Of a stretch of 64,000 nucleotides of DNA, positions 54,300 through 64,000 are shown piece after piece. Position 1 is the first letter of the stretch, and the number at the start of each line of letters is the position of its first letter. The notes beneath the pieces are model-generated. The model was given only the letters and a program-made list of their open reading frames with translations, searched no databases and was not told the origin of the DNA. Source of the DNA: Glycine soja (taxonomy: Eukaryota; Streptophyta; Magnoliopsida; Fabales; Fabaceae); NCBI RefSeq assembly GCF_004193775.1, contig NC_041016.1, positions 47,492,767 through 47,556,766 on the forward strand, written 5' to 3'. The translations under genes were made by a program, and so were the position numbers.

Positions 54300-56650
54300 A
54301 TTATTAAAATAGTACGTACGTAATGATCAGTCAAATTGATTTGTTTAAATAAGAAATTGATTTGTTTAATGAACAAGTGAAATGAAAATGTCAATTAGTA
54401 CTTTCACAAAGATAAAAAGAAGAAGATCAAGAAGAAGAATATTGGAAAAAAATCAGTTAATTTAATTATAAAGGATAATATTAAAGACTTATAACTTGGT
54501 GCGTTTGTAATCACTATTTTCGTGACTGTTTTCATCCAAATTGACAACCGCCCGTAACATTTTAGTATATGAAAAATATGCAAATCCCATCTCATAATTC
54601 CAATTTTTTAATATGTCCGTCCCTCTCAATATCAACCTCAAGCTTCTTTCATGGCTGGTGAGTGCCCCCACCATTGGATTAATTTAACCCAATATACATT
54701 GCTGACTGTCTTTGTCAATTATGACCAAAATTTCTCCATTTCTCAGAATTTTATATATTTGTCAATAATATCTATTCCTACACGAAACAAATGAAAAAAA
54801 ATATGAAATTCCAATTACAGTAATTATTAGTGCTAATTAATTACGTTTAAGTATGACTTTGCTTTAAAGAGTTAGATAATTTAGAAACGTAGAGTGTAAA
54901 AATTTAATGATGTTGACTATAAACTAAAATATACTATATACTCTTAAAAGGTAAGTGTTTACAAGTTTGATATATTCAGATTAAAAGCTAAATAATTAGT
55001 ATTAGAAATAGATTGGCAGAAAGAATCAAGAAAAAAAGATTTACGATTAAACTAAAATATGACTTATGTACAAAAGAGAAAAATATGAGTAACTTCTTAA
55101 CATAACCTTAATTTCTAATTCCTTGTCCGTAACACAATTGTAGAATTAACTTTAAAATGCTAAAAGTTTCCCAAGGGTGGGAACCAATATTTTCCCCCCT
55201 TCACTATGAAAGTGATGCTAAACAAACAGGCTGTACCGTGGAGTAATATATGTCATTATAAAGAAAAGAATACAAGATATTTAGAAAGAAAGGTAAGTTC
55301 GGGTAAAGTTTGACAAAATTAGTCAAGTTAGAAAAAAATAAACTCATATTTGATGGATAACATGTTATGTAAGTATCTTTATAAGTGTTTATTAAATTTT
55401 AAGATTAATTTTAATTTAAACCCTAATAAATTGTTGAAATCTAACTTATTTAAACTTTAGGTCTAAAAAAATTAGGATAACATTTGAATTAAATGTATAT
55501 ATAATAAAAAAAAATGGTCCCCTCCTATGGCAAAATACGGAAGAGAGACAGATGGAGAATGTCTTGTAGATCTTGGAAAAACAAGTCAAGGCAAAATAGG
55601 ATTGCATAAAAAAATATGAATAATGATGATGAAAAAATAGCAAATTGAATTGGCATGGTCCCTCACTCATCCCTAGGAGGACCCCCAACAAAGAAAGATC
55701 TTTCATATATTTAGCTTTCATTATATTTAGCTACGTCCGTCAACTGCGGGTTCTGCTACCTCTGTTCTTCTTTTCCTATTCAATCATGCCTCAATCCTTT
55801 TCACTTTTACATGCTGTTAATATACCTTTCACTTTCTTAATTTCTAAATTCAACGCAATGATGCTTATTTATTAGAACAATTATTAGAAAATTGTTACAA
55901 AACTATAAACTTGTCAAACTTTTTTTTATATTTAGAATGGCGTGATAGATAAGTTAGCGATTTAGAATAATTCGTTCTATTTAGTATTTATTTTCCATCT
56001 CGTAATCACTGTCATTTTAAGATTTTGGTTATCTTCTTCTAATAGACATTGTTCATTTTATTATTCTTGTTTTTCTTCATCGTGAAAGTCATTTTATATT
56101 TTATAAAAAGAGTTCATTTTTTTTTCTTTTATGTTTTTAATAAAGAGTTCCATGTAATAATTCCTTCTTCTAAGACAATACGTTTTAATTAATGAAAAAA
56201 TATAATTCCTTAAAACTAAAAAAAAGTTAAACAACTCATATAAGCACTTTCATTCAAAATGCTTTAAACTAGTTAGTCGGTTGGGAAGAACTAAAAACAT
56301 TAACTGAAACTAACAATTTAATCTCTACTAAATCACTTTTCATTTCAATTTTCATTTTTCTATCTCATACCCTTCTTTAAAGGTGGCAAATCACACTATT
56401 TGGTTTGGTTCAAGCTAGCTTGGTTTAGGTTTTAGACTCTATTAGGTTCAATAAAAAAATATTGTTTATTATTTGGACAATAACGTTATTAATTAACTTT
56501 GAAATAAACTCATATTTCATAATTGACACAATTGGATCAACCTAAACTTAATCATGGAAAAGTTCAAATTAGTTGAGTTAAAACAAAGTCTAAAATTAAT
56601 TCGGTCTTAAAAAGTTAGAACTATTAAGTCAAAAAATATTTACGTATGTA
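54300..56650. other. AT-rich intergenic region
   Basis: I see no gene or bounded element. Opposite-strand ORFs at 55446-55721 and 55645-55875 overlap and have no recognisable domain. Confidence 0.5.
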
Positions 56651-56664
56651 GACAAATAAAAATC

Positions 56665-58482
56665 CTTATTCTGTATTTGGATGGAGTAATTTAGCAGGAG
56701 AATTCATTTTTTTTAGAAATTTAAAATGATTCATGATAAAATAGCTTGTTCGGATAGAGTATTTAAAAAGAGATTTAATTTCTGATATTTTTATGAATCA
56801 TTTTGATTGACTAAAATAGTGAGATTTCAAATTCTCTAAAAAAATATAGAATTTGAAATTCTTTTTTCGGAGATGCTCACTCTAACTCACGTTCTTACTC
56901 GCGACTCTTTTTCGCTCAACACTCACAACTACGGGTGACCAAAGTTTTTACGGCTGATATCAACATAAGTTGTTTTTTACTGACGTTGGCCGAGGTCTTT
57001 TCGCTCAGAATTTTTTTGTATGATGTCAACCAAAGCTATTTTTTGCCGATATCGGCTAAGATTTTTTTAGATGATATTGGTTAAGGTTATTTTCTCACTG
57101 ACGTTACTCATGGAAAATTTTTGCTAATGTCGGCCAAGGATTTTTTTTGCCGTTGTCATCTAGGTTTTTTCAGTTGATGTTGACCAATGATTTTTTTTGG
57201 CCAACGTTGGCTAGATTTTTTCTACTGACATCGGTCATGACTAACTTTTGAGTAAACATCTGTTAGGGTTTTTCAGCTGACGTCAGCTAGATTTTTTCAG
57301 CCAACATCAACCAAAGCTATTTTTAGTCAATATCAGTTAAGGTTATTTTTTAGCCAATGTTAGCTAGGGTGTTTTGGCTTATGTCAACTAGATTTTCTTA
57401 ACCGACGTCAGTTAGGATTTTTTTGCTGATATCGACTAGGGTTTTTTGGCTAACATCAGCCAGAGCTATTTCTTAACCACATTAACTAGGTTTTTTGGTT
57501 GATGTTGGCTAGGGTTTTTTCTGCTAACACCAGCTAGATATTTTTGACCAACATCGGACATGACTATTTTTAGTCGACATCGACTAGGTTCTTACAGTCG
57601 ACATCCACTAGAGTTTTTTCGGTTGGCAACGGTCATAACTATTTTTTAGCTAACATCAACCAAGACTATTTTATATCAGATGTTGGGTAGGGTTTTTTGT
57701 TAGACATTGGTCAGGGCTATTTTTTTAGCCAACTTTGACTAGGGATTTTTCTGCCAATGTTGACCAATGATGTTTTTCGCCCGACATCGGATAAGTTCTA
57801 TTGGTCGACATCGACCAAGCTATTTTTTTAGTCGATATTGGGTAGATTTTTTTTCCAATGCCTGCTAGGATTTTTGAGGTTGACGTTGGCTAAAAATAGC
57901 CTTGGTCGGTCAATGTCGTTCGAAAAGACCCTAGTCGGTGTTGGTCAAAAAAACCTTAGTCGACATTGGTAAAAAATTCTAGCCAACATCGGCTAAAAAA
58001 ATAGACTCAACCAATGTTAGCCAAAAAATAGCTCTATCTGACATCAACTGACAAATATTTCCAACATACTTTGACAAAAAAAATCCTATTTGATGTCGAT
58101 CGAAAAATAGCTTTGGTTGATGTCGGTTGAAAAACATCACTGGTTGTGGTCAGACAAAACAACCCTAGTTAAAATTATCAATATTTTATATTTATAAAGT
58201 ATTAAAAATTGAAAATATTTTTTAATTAATATTTCAAAATTAGATTGTGTTTTTCTATAAAGTTTAATATTAAATTTTCATCTATTTAAAATATAAAATT
58301 GAAATTTTGCATATGGAGGAAATTGAATTGCCCTGTCCAAACAAAGAATTTAAAATGAAAGAAATTTGAATTGATTTATTCAAACAAAACATTTGAAAAA
58401 TGAGAAATTGAAATCAGAGCAATTCAAATTATAGACATTTCAAATTCCTTGAAATTTTAAAATTCTTAATCCAAACACAAGG
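56665..58482. mobile_element. Foldback-like element carrying a minisatellite array, about 1.8 kb
   Basis: The left end CTGTATTTGGATGGAGTAATTT and the complement of the right end, CTTGTGTTTGGATTAAGAATTTT, are imperfect inverted repeats. AT-rich sub-arms with AAATTTGAAATT-like boxes follow on both sides. Between them lies the minisatellite (56930-58175), whose repeat orientation flips. No transposase ORF and no clear target duplication. The ends resemble those of the 33472-34102 candidate. Confidence 0.55.
56930..58175. repeat. Degenerate minisatellite with orientation switch
   Basis: About 30 imperfect units of roughly 35-45 bp, each with a GACATCGGCTA-like core and a T-run. Left of about 57890 the cores read T-rich on the + strand; right of it the same motif appears as its complement with A-runs (GCCAACATCGGCTAAAAAA). 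The switch lies at the short palindrome GGCTAAAAATAGCC (57888-57901). No open frame spans it. Confidence 0.85.
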
Positions 58483-59015
58483 TTAATTATTTTGATTAGA
58501 TGCAAATAAATATAAAGGTTTAAAGTTGTGTCTTATGAGATATATAATCATGCTTCATACATCTACGTCTGCGTTACCAAATGATAAAAGAGTTATGACA
58601 TGATCTTATAAAAGAGTCATCCTATTGCATTTAGCTCATTGTCGCAACATGTTTTATATCCACTTATTGAAATAAGTCATTTATTCAAAGATTTGTGTTC
58701 TACAACTTTAATAGAGGATGACCTGAGTAGAATGGAACAAAATATTCCATTCATTTTGTACAAGTTGGAGAGAATATTTCCCCCTAATTTTTTCGATTCA
58801 ATGGAACATCTACCTATTCGTCTGGCATATGAAGCTAGACTTGGTGGATCAGTCCAATATAGATGGATGTATCCATTTGAAAGGTAATAAAATGATCATT
58901 GAATTTTATTTAAAATTCATTTGTTTAATGGTCATCAATCATGACTTGGTTTTGATTAAAATTTGTAGATTCATGGGCGATTCTAAACAAGCAGTGAAAA
59001 ATAAGGCCAGGGTTG

Positions 59016-60006
59016 TGTTGGACAAGTGGTCTCAATAACTTAAGAGGGGGGTGAATTAAGTTTTATAATATTCCCGATTAATCAAGTTCTAATTCCCTTT
59101 TAAAATCTATATGTTCAGAATATAGAAGATAAAGATGAAGATGCAAACTATTTCAACAATATTCTTCAAGTATGAAAGAAAAAAATATGCGAGATAAAAA
59201 TAACCAAGATAGGGAAGAGAGAAATGCAAACTCGTTTTATCCTGATTCGACCACTTCCCGTGTCTACGTTCAATCCTCAAGCAACCTACTGACAAACAGT
59301 CTCTTGATCACAACAATTATTTTCATAAAGTACATAAGTTTTTCTCTCTTTTAGAGAAGATGATACAAGTTGAAGATCTTAGAAGAATAATAAATTGATT
59401 TGCAAGTGTTTGGCCAATGATTTTTTTATGAGAGAATAAGACAATAAGGTTTTGAAAAACTCTAAAGATTTTCGTAGAGAAGTCACATATTTATAGGTTG
59501 GGGGCTGTTCAAAATCGTTTTGAAGAGATGTGACCGTTCAGAGCAATTTTAAAATTTCCTCACTAGTAATCGATTACAACTTCTTGGTAATTGATTACAC
59601 AATTATATATTGAGGGGTCATGACTTTTCAAATTAAATTTTTGAAGTTTCCGTTACTGGTAATCGATTATAGACAAGTGATAATCGATTACAACATTTGA
59701 AATTCAAATTTCAAACTTTTTTGAAAAAGCCTCTATAGTAATTTGTTTGTGCTAATCGATTACATATCTTGGTAATCAATTACCAGTGGAAAAATATTTA
59801 TTTGTATTGATAAAAACTATTTTAAAGCTTTTATAAAATCATTTGGAAATCAAGTTTTTGAGGCCAAACCTTTTTAACCAGTAAGAGATTCTTTTAACAA
59901 AAATAAACTAAGTCTTATCTTTCTCTTGATCTTGAATTTTGATTGAAGTAATCTTGTGTGGCTTACATTTTGGCATCATCAAAACCTTCATACACATACA
60001 TTCACA
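59016..60006 (-). mobile_element. Solo LTR of the Ty1/copia family seen at 1-7621, 991 bp, with 5-bp target duplication
   Basis: In reverse orientation it matches the 3' LTR at 6528-7621 at both ends (TGTTGGACAAG.. left, ..ATTCACA right) and inside, including three pairs of AATCGATT palindromes (about 59565-59785) and the TATA box in complement (59488-59495). Perfect GGTTG duplications flank it (59011-59015 and 60007-60011). Removing the LTR and one GGTTG restores the reading frame of the CACTA protein across the site. It formed by recombination between the LTRs of a full element. Confidence 0.95.
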
Positions 60007-60299
60007 GGTTGAAGGATCCATATGCGCGTGTTACATACATTGTGAGACAACTCATTTTTTTCTCATTATTTCAACAATTTTATGTTGTCGCTGCGCAATA
60101 TTAGGAATCAAATTGCAATTGAAACTTAAAGGTGTCCACCAATGTTATCAGTGTTTGACCAGCAAGGTCGTCCTTCTGGGAATGAGTTAATTCACTGGTT
60201 AACAGATGAACATAAAGACTCAACCCATGTTCATGTGTAGATTAACTGTGTCGAAGTTAAGCAATACCTTGAGTAAGTTGGACCATCTATGCCCTTTGG

Positions 60300-60780
60300 G
60301 TTTCAATAATTATTTTTTTTCATTTGCATTATACTTCATATATTGGCCCATCATACATTATATTTGAACAGTTCATTCCTACAATCCCAATCAAATGCCT
60401 CTACTCATAATCTACATGTAGATTTTCCTACTTGGTTCTAGGAACAAGTATGTCTGTTATAGTTTATTTTATTTTGCTATTTTATGGTAAATTAAATATA
60501 ACTGTTCATACTCTTTATATTCGTATGTTATAAATGAGCCTATAAATGTGAGAAACCAACACTTAAAGGATTTATCGTATGGTCCTGAGTTACATTAAAG
60601 AATAGCACACATACTTTGTCAATGGGTACAAATTCCATACTCAAGCATGGACTGGGGGAAGAAAATGATAAATAGTGGGGTTCACATAAAGGGCCTTACA
60701 AAGGAGGTGCATATGATTTTTATGAGGTCATTCAACATATATATGAGCTAAAGTATAATACTACAAGCTATCCTAAGAGA
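60300..60780. other. Intron-like or decayed stretch within the CACTA pseudogene
   Basis: AT-rich sequence between the DUF4218-like and DUF4216-like parts; I could not read a continuous frame through it. Confidence 0.4.
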
Positions 60781-61140
60781 GAAGTATTATTTTATTGTTA
60801 ATGGTTTGATCCAACGAGTAGAGGAACAAAAGTTGATCCTAAATATGGCACTGTGGAAATTCGAATGGATAAAATATATAATCCGTTTGACCCATTCACA
60901 AATGCACATAATGTAAGGCAAGTGTATTATGTGCCATATTCAGCAACATGAAGGGACAAGTGTGGTTGGTGTGTTGCAATTAAAACGAAGCCAAGGTGTT
61001 ACATAGAATATGATAATGAACAAGATGATGTGTCTTACCAAGTAGAGGAAATGTCACGTGTCAACGAAGTCATTGAAGTTGAAGGTATTTTTGGATTGTA
61101 AGATTTAAGAGGTGGTGTTGAAGAAGTAGATCCTGCTAAT

Positions 61141-62009
61141 CTATTGACAAACAAAGAAGAATCAAATCATTTGAATGGAGAATCAAACAATATTGAACGA
61201 GACAATGAAGGAGAATTAGAAGATAACTTTGAAGTTTACAATTTTGAAGAGGATTAGACATTAATGGTTGTTAGTTAGTTATACTGTTTGTTATTAGTGA
61301 CATCTTTATTTCTTGTTAATCTATTGACAAACAAAGAAGAATCAAATCATTTGAATGGAGAATCAAACAATATTGAACAAGACAATGAAAGGGAATTAGA
61401 AGATGACTTTGAAGTCTACAATTTTGAAGAGGATTAGACATTGATGGTTGTTAGTCAGTTATAATGTTTATTATTAGTGACATCTTTGTTTCCTGCTAAT
61501 CTGTTGACAAATGAAGAAGAATCAAATCATTTGAATGGAGAATCAAACAATATTGAACAAGACAATGAAGGGGAATCAGAAGATGACTTTGAAGTTTACA
61601 ATTGATGGTTGTTAGTCAGTTATAATGTTTGTTATTAGTAACATCTTTGTTTCTTGCTAATCTGTTGACAAACGAAGAAGAATCAAATCATTTGAATGGA
61701 GAATCAAACAATATTGAACAAGACAATGAAAGGGAGTTAGAAGATAACTTTGAAGTTTACAATTTTGAAGAGGATTAGACATTGATGGTTGTTAGTCAGT
61801 TATAATGTTTATTATTAGTGACATCTTTGTTTCCTACTAATCTGTTGACAAACAAAAAAGAATCAAATCATTTGAATGGAGAATCAAACAATATTGAACA
61901 AGACAATGAAAGGAAATTAAAAGATGACTTTGAAGTTTACAATTCTAAAGAGGATTAGACATTGATGTTTGTTAGTCAGTTATAATGTTTGTTATTAGTG
62001 ACATCTTTG
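61141..62009 (+). repeat. Five-copy 180-bp tandem repeat derived from the TNP2 3' end
   Basis: CTATTGACAAAC or CTGTTGACAAA starts copies at 61141, 61321, 61501, 61662 and 61842. Spacing is 180 bp except the third copy, which lost 19 bp (161 bp). Each unit holds the acidic C-terminal coding tail (Glu/Asp/Asn-rich) with its TAG and part of the 3' UTR, so the array begins in coding sequence and multiplies the stop codon. Copies are very similar, suggesting recent expansion. Confidence 0.93.
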
Positions 62010-62153
62010 TTTTGTACTTTTGTTGTAGTACCTGAACACTTTATTAGTGTATTTTATTTTTGGTGTGAAATGGAATTCTGTTAGTTATGTAATTTTAATT
62101 CATCCTAATATTGTATTTGATTAATTATTTGTATTATTTTTCTATATACAAAT

Positions 62154-63172
62154 ATGTCATTAAGTGGTGCTGACCCTCCCCCTTCCCCCCGTCACATGAC
62201 TTTTGAGGGAAAAGGATGAGTGGGAAGAAAAAATGATATGTGGTTAGACTACTACCACCTAGAGATAGTCTAGCATCATCTATCCCATCTACTGTATCTA
62301 TGCCAATCATATCTTTCGATGTTGCACTTACACCATCTCCACCTCCAATTGAAGTTAGATTATCTCCATCACATCTTGATGCACGTGGACAATCCCCGGT
62401 ACCTACATCCACACCATGCCCATCCTCGATTAATGCACGTATACCATCCCCGGTACCTTACATCCATGCCATGCCCATCCCCGGCTGTAGCCAACATGCC
62501 TACAGATGAAGACATTCCAAATTTGGCCATGGAAGACCCCCCCCCTCCCCCACAATGATCGTCCTATGGTTCTACTTATCAATGGAGCGTAAGTATTACA
62601 AAATTTATGTAATTATCATTATATTTGATACATTTGATCTTTTACTTTTCATGAATTATTTTTTCTATTTAGGTTTCATCCATCTAAGGTTACAACAAAG
62701 ACTATCACTTTGTCCATTAGGCAACAATTTGGCCACCCTTGGCCTACATGGGAAACAATTCCAAAAAGATCATCGGGAACTTTTTTTCCAACATTTTAAG
62801 GTAACTTATCCTTTTGTCAATGAATTAGTTCAATGGTTGAAATAGATAATAATGTTGATTTTATTTTATTTGATTTAAAATTGTAAAATTGGTATTTTTC
62901 TAATTGTACCATTTTATAACTTTGTCATACTTTAGAGAAAATTTGTTTGCAGACTCGAGGAAGAGAATGAAATTAAGAAATCTTTTAACTCAAAAGTCTC
63001 TCATAGACTTTCTGAGATGTTTAGGGAAACCCAGAATGAAAATAAAAGGTCATATTGTATTGGAGTTCATGTTTGGAATGATTTGTTATCACATTGGAAT
63101 GCACCTGAGTATCGTTCGAAGTATGCATATGCAAAAAAAAATGCATTTGTTTAGGGTGGGTGTATACACACA
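62154..63172 (+). pseudogene. CACTA Transposase_24 (Ptta/En/Spm-like) pseudogene
   Basis: It starts at an ATG at 62154 with a Pro/Ser/His-rich N-terminal region (to about 62555) that carries frameshifts and tandem CCATCCCC-type repeats. 62675-62805 encodes a segment with Phe-Gly-His-Pro-Trp-Pro-Thr-Trp. After a probable intron, 62935-63170 reads Leu-Glu-Glu-Glu-Asn.. and then Ile-Gly-Val-His-Val-Trp-Asn and Trp-Asn-Ala-Pro-Glu-Tyr, hallmarks of the plant En/Spm-like transposase family. A TAG at about 63150 and frameshifts kill it. It follows TNP2 in the same direction, the usual CACTA order, so it probably belongs to the same element. Homology stops abruptly near 63172. Confidence 0.72.
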
Positions 63173-64000
63173 AGTGGCATTCTTAGTTTTTTTATCCATT
63201 GGCAGACTAACTTTGTTTGGTCTGCAGTTAGAGTGTAATTTGCTTTTGGCTTTAACATCTTCCCATCAGCCCCCGACTTCAACTCCAAGTCTTTTCGCCT
63301 ACAATACAAAGCTAAGTCAATCTTAGTCTTCTCATTGTCTTTTGTCTTACCACTAACATTCATCACAGTGTTAAATATGTTGTCAAAGAAAATTTTCTCT
63401 ATGTGCATAACATTAAGATTGTGTCGCAACAAATTATCTTTCTAATACGGAAGATCCAAAAAGATACGTATTTTTGTCCAATGATGTCACTCCCCATATA
63501 CGTGTACTGATGGTGGTGACATACTAGTTTTTATGACTTTTGGAAAATCCCTAACCCTACACCACACTTGTGAAGGTGTCAACATACATGGTGGCTCATC
63601 CCTTTCTAATTCCCCTTTTTTGAAGGAAAAAAAAGAATTAGAAAGGGATGAGTTTCTACCACTATAATACAACATGCAACCATCCACACAGTCGTCAATC
63701 CTTTTTTTGTTTGGCAAATCCCTAACCCTACCCCACACTTGTGTAGGTGTCAACATACACTTGTATAGGTTACTAACCTCTTCACATCATAAATTTTTTT
63801 TTTTGACAAACGATCTTTTATAGGTGTTACATCAAAAAGCATTTTTGAAATATACTCTAAGCATTTGTCGAGAACATTCCAATTGGACTTGCAAGCTAAA
63901 AGCCTCACGGATATTGATAATTTTGAGTTTGATGCCCCTTCGTATAATGGCTCATTTGCCTCCACCAATAAATTGTAAAGTCTGTGAGTATTTTCATTTG
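63173..64000 (-). pseudogene. CACTA TNP2 (Transposase_21) fragment, opposite strand, continues past the window
   Basis: Reading down from 64000: an N-terminal TNP2 segment (63968-63780) with an Asn-Glu-Pro-Leu-Tyr motif; a stretch (63756-63487) in which a Gln-Val-Trp-(Gly/Cys)-Arg-Val-Arg-Asp motif occurs twice; then the highly conserved His-Asn-Leu-Asn-Val-Met-His-Ile-Glu-Lys block with Phe-Asn-Thr-Val-Met-Asn (63432-63330). The fragment ends near Leu-Arg-Met-Pro at about 63175. A stop near 63484 and frame changes mark it as dead. The internal duplication at 63540-63560 and 63712-63735 is unusual for the family. Confidence 0.78.
63595..63652. repeat. Perfect 17-bp inverted repeat (hairpin) in the TNP2 fragment
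   Basis: CTCATCCCTTTCTAATT (63595-63611) is exactly complementary to AATTAGAAAGGGATGAG (63636-63652), with a 24-base loop. It lies between the two copies of the duplicated Val-Trp motif and probably arose with that rearrangement. Confidence 0.85.

Larger units (their letters stand above)
58600..61256 (+). pseudogene. CACTA (En/Spm) TNP2-type transposase, C-terminal part, interrupted
   Basis: The DUF4218-type segment is at 58639-58883, including Phe-Phe-Asp-Ser-Met-Glu-His-Leu and a Trp-Met-Tyr-Pro-Phe-Glu-Arg end. An intron follows at 58884-58968 (GTAATA..TTTGTAG), then 58969-59015. A reverse solo LTR then interrupts the frame, which resumes at about 60007 with the Glu-Gly-Ser-Ile-Cys block. 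Weak homology continues to about 60290. A DUF4216-like segment is readable at about 60780-61256, with stops at 60950 and 61099. Such domains accompany the TNP2 transposase of plant CACTA elements. The N-terminal catalytic part and the 5' terminus are not present to the left. The gene is dead by stops, the insertion and truncation. Confidence 0.82.

Noticed and set aside
56930..58175. CRISPR-like or coding repeat array
   Set aside because: Units are degenerate and change orientation, there is no open frame, and the organism is a plant.

Overview
The window looks like nuclear DNA of a legume, most probably soybean (Glycine). It is AT-rich and gene-poor, its genes have many introns with GT..AG borders, and its repeats are plant types: Ty1/copia retroelement, CACTA, Stowaway and Mutator-like MITEs. 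The gibberellin oxidase is very close to the legume GA 2-oxidase typified by pea. The species call is inference from recall; no search was run.

Layout. 1-7621: the 3' part of a decayed Sirevirus-like Ty1/copia element on the + strand (gag, protease, integrase, RT, RNase H, an extra downstream ORF, polypurine tract and a complete 3' LTR; the 5' LTR lies outside the window). 8.1-8.9 kb: a minus-strand plant-mobile-domain pseudogene. 9-15 kb: AT-rich intergenic DNA. 15-24.1 kb (+): a 13-exon UBP15-type ubiquitin protease encoding 989 residues. 25.4-27.0 kb (-): a two-exon SOUL haem-binding protein, tail to tail with UBP15. 27.4-28.2 kb: a foldback MULE-like element with a 9-bp target duplication that carries a tRNA-Ile relic. 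28-40 kb: intergenic, with a G-box cluster at 39.25-39.45 kb. 40.8-42.3 kb (-): a three-exon gibberellin 2-oxidase. 42.6-56.6 kb: intergenic, with MITE-like pieces and simple repeats. 56.7-58.5 kb: a foldback-like element built of degenerate minisatellite repeats. 58.6-64 kb: CACTA (En/Spm) debris, consisting of the TNP2 C-terminal part (+) split by a reverse solo LTR with a perfect 5-bp target duplication, a five-copy 180-bp tandem repeat, a Transposase_24-like pseudogene (+), and an abruptly joined opposite-strand TNP2 fragment that runs off the right edge.

The three intact genes are ordinary cellular genes: a deubiquitinase tied to organ size, a haem-binding protein, and an enzyme that inactivates gibberellin. 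They are not an operon, but their neighbourhood appears to be an old conserved block. From memory, Arabidopsis keeps SOUL+UBP15 at At1g17100/At1g17110 and GA2ox1+SOUL at At1g78440/At1g78450, as if one ancestral trio had fractionated. I see no convincing undescribed gene system. The most unusual items are the two foldback elements, the palindrome-plus-TATA module that occurs both in the LTR and in front of the retroelement's extra ORF, and the composite CACTA locus.
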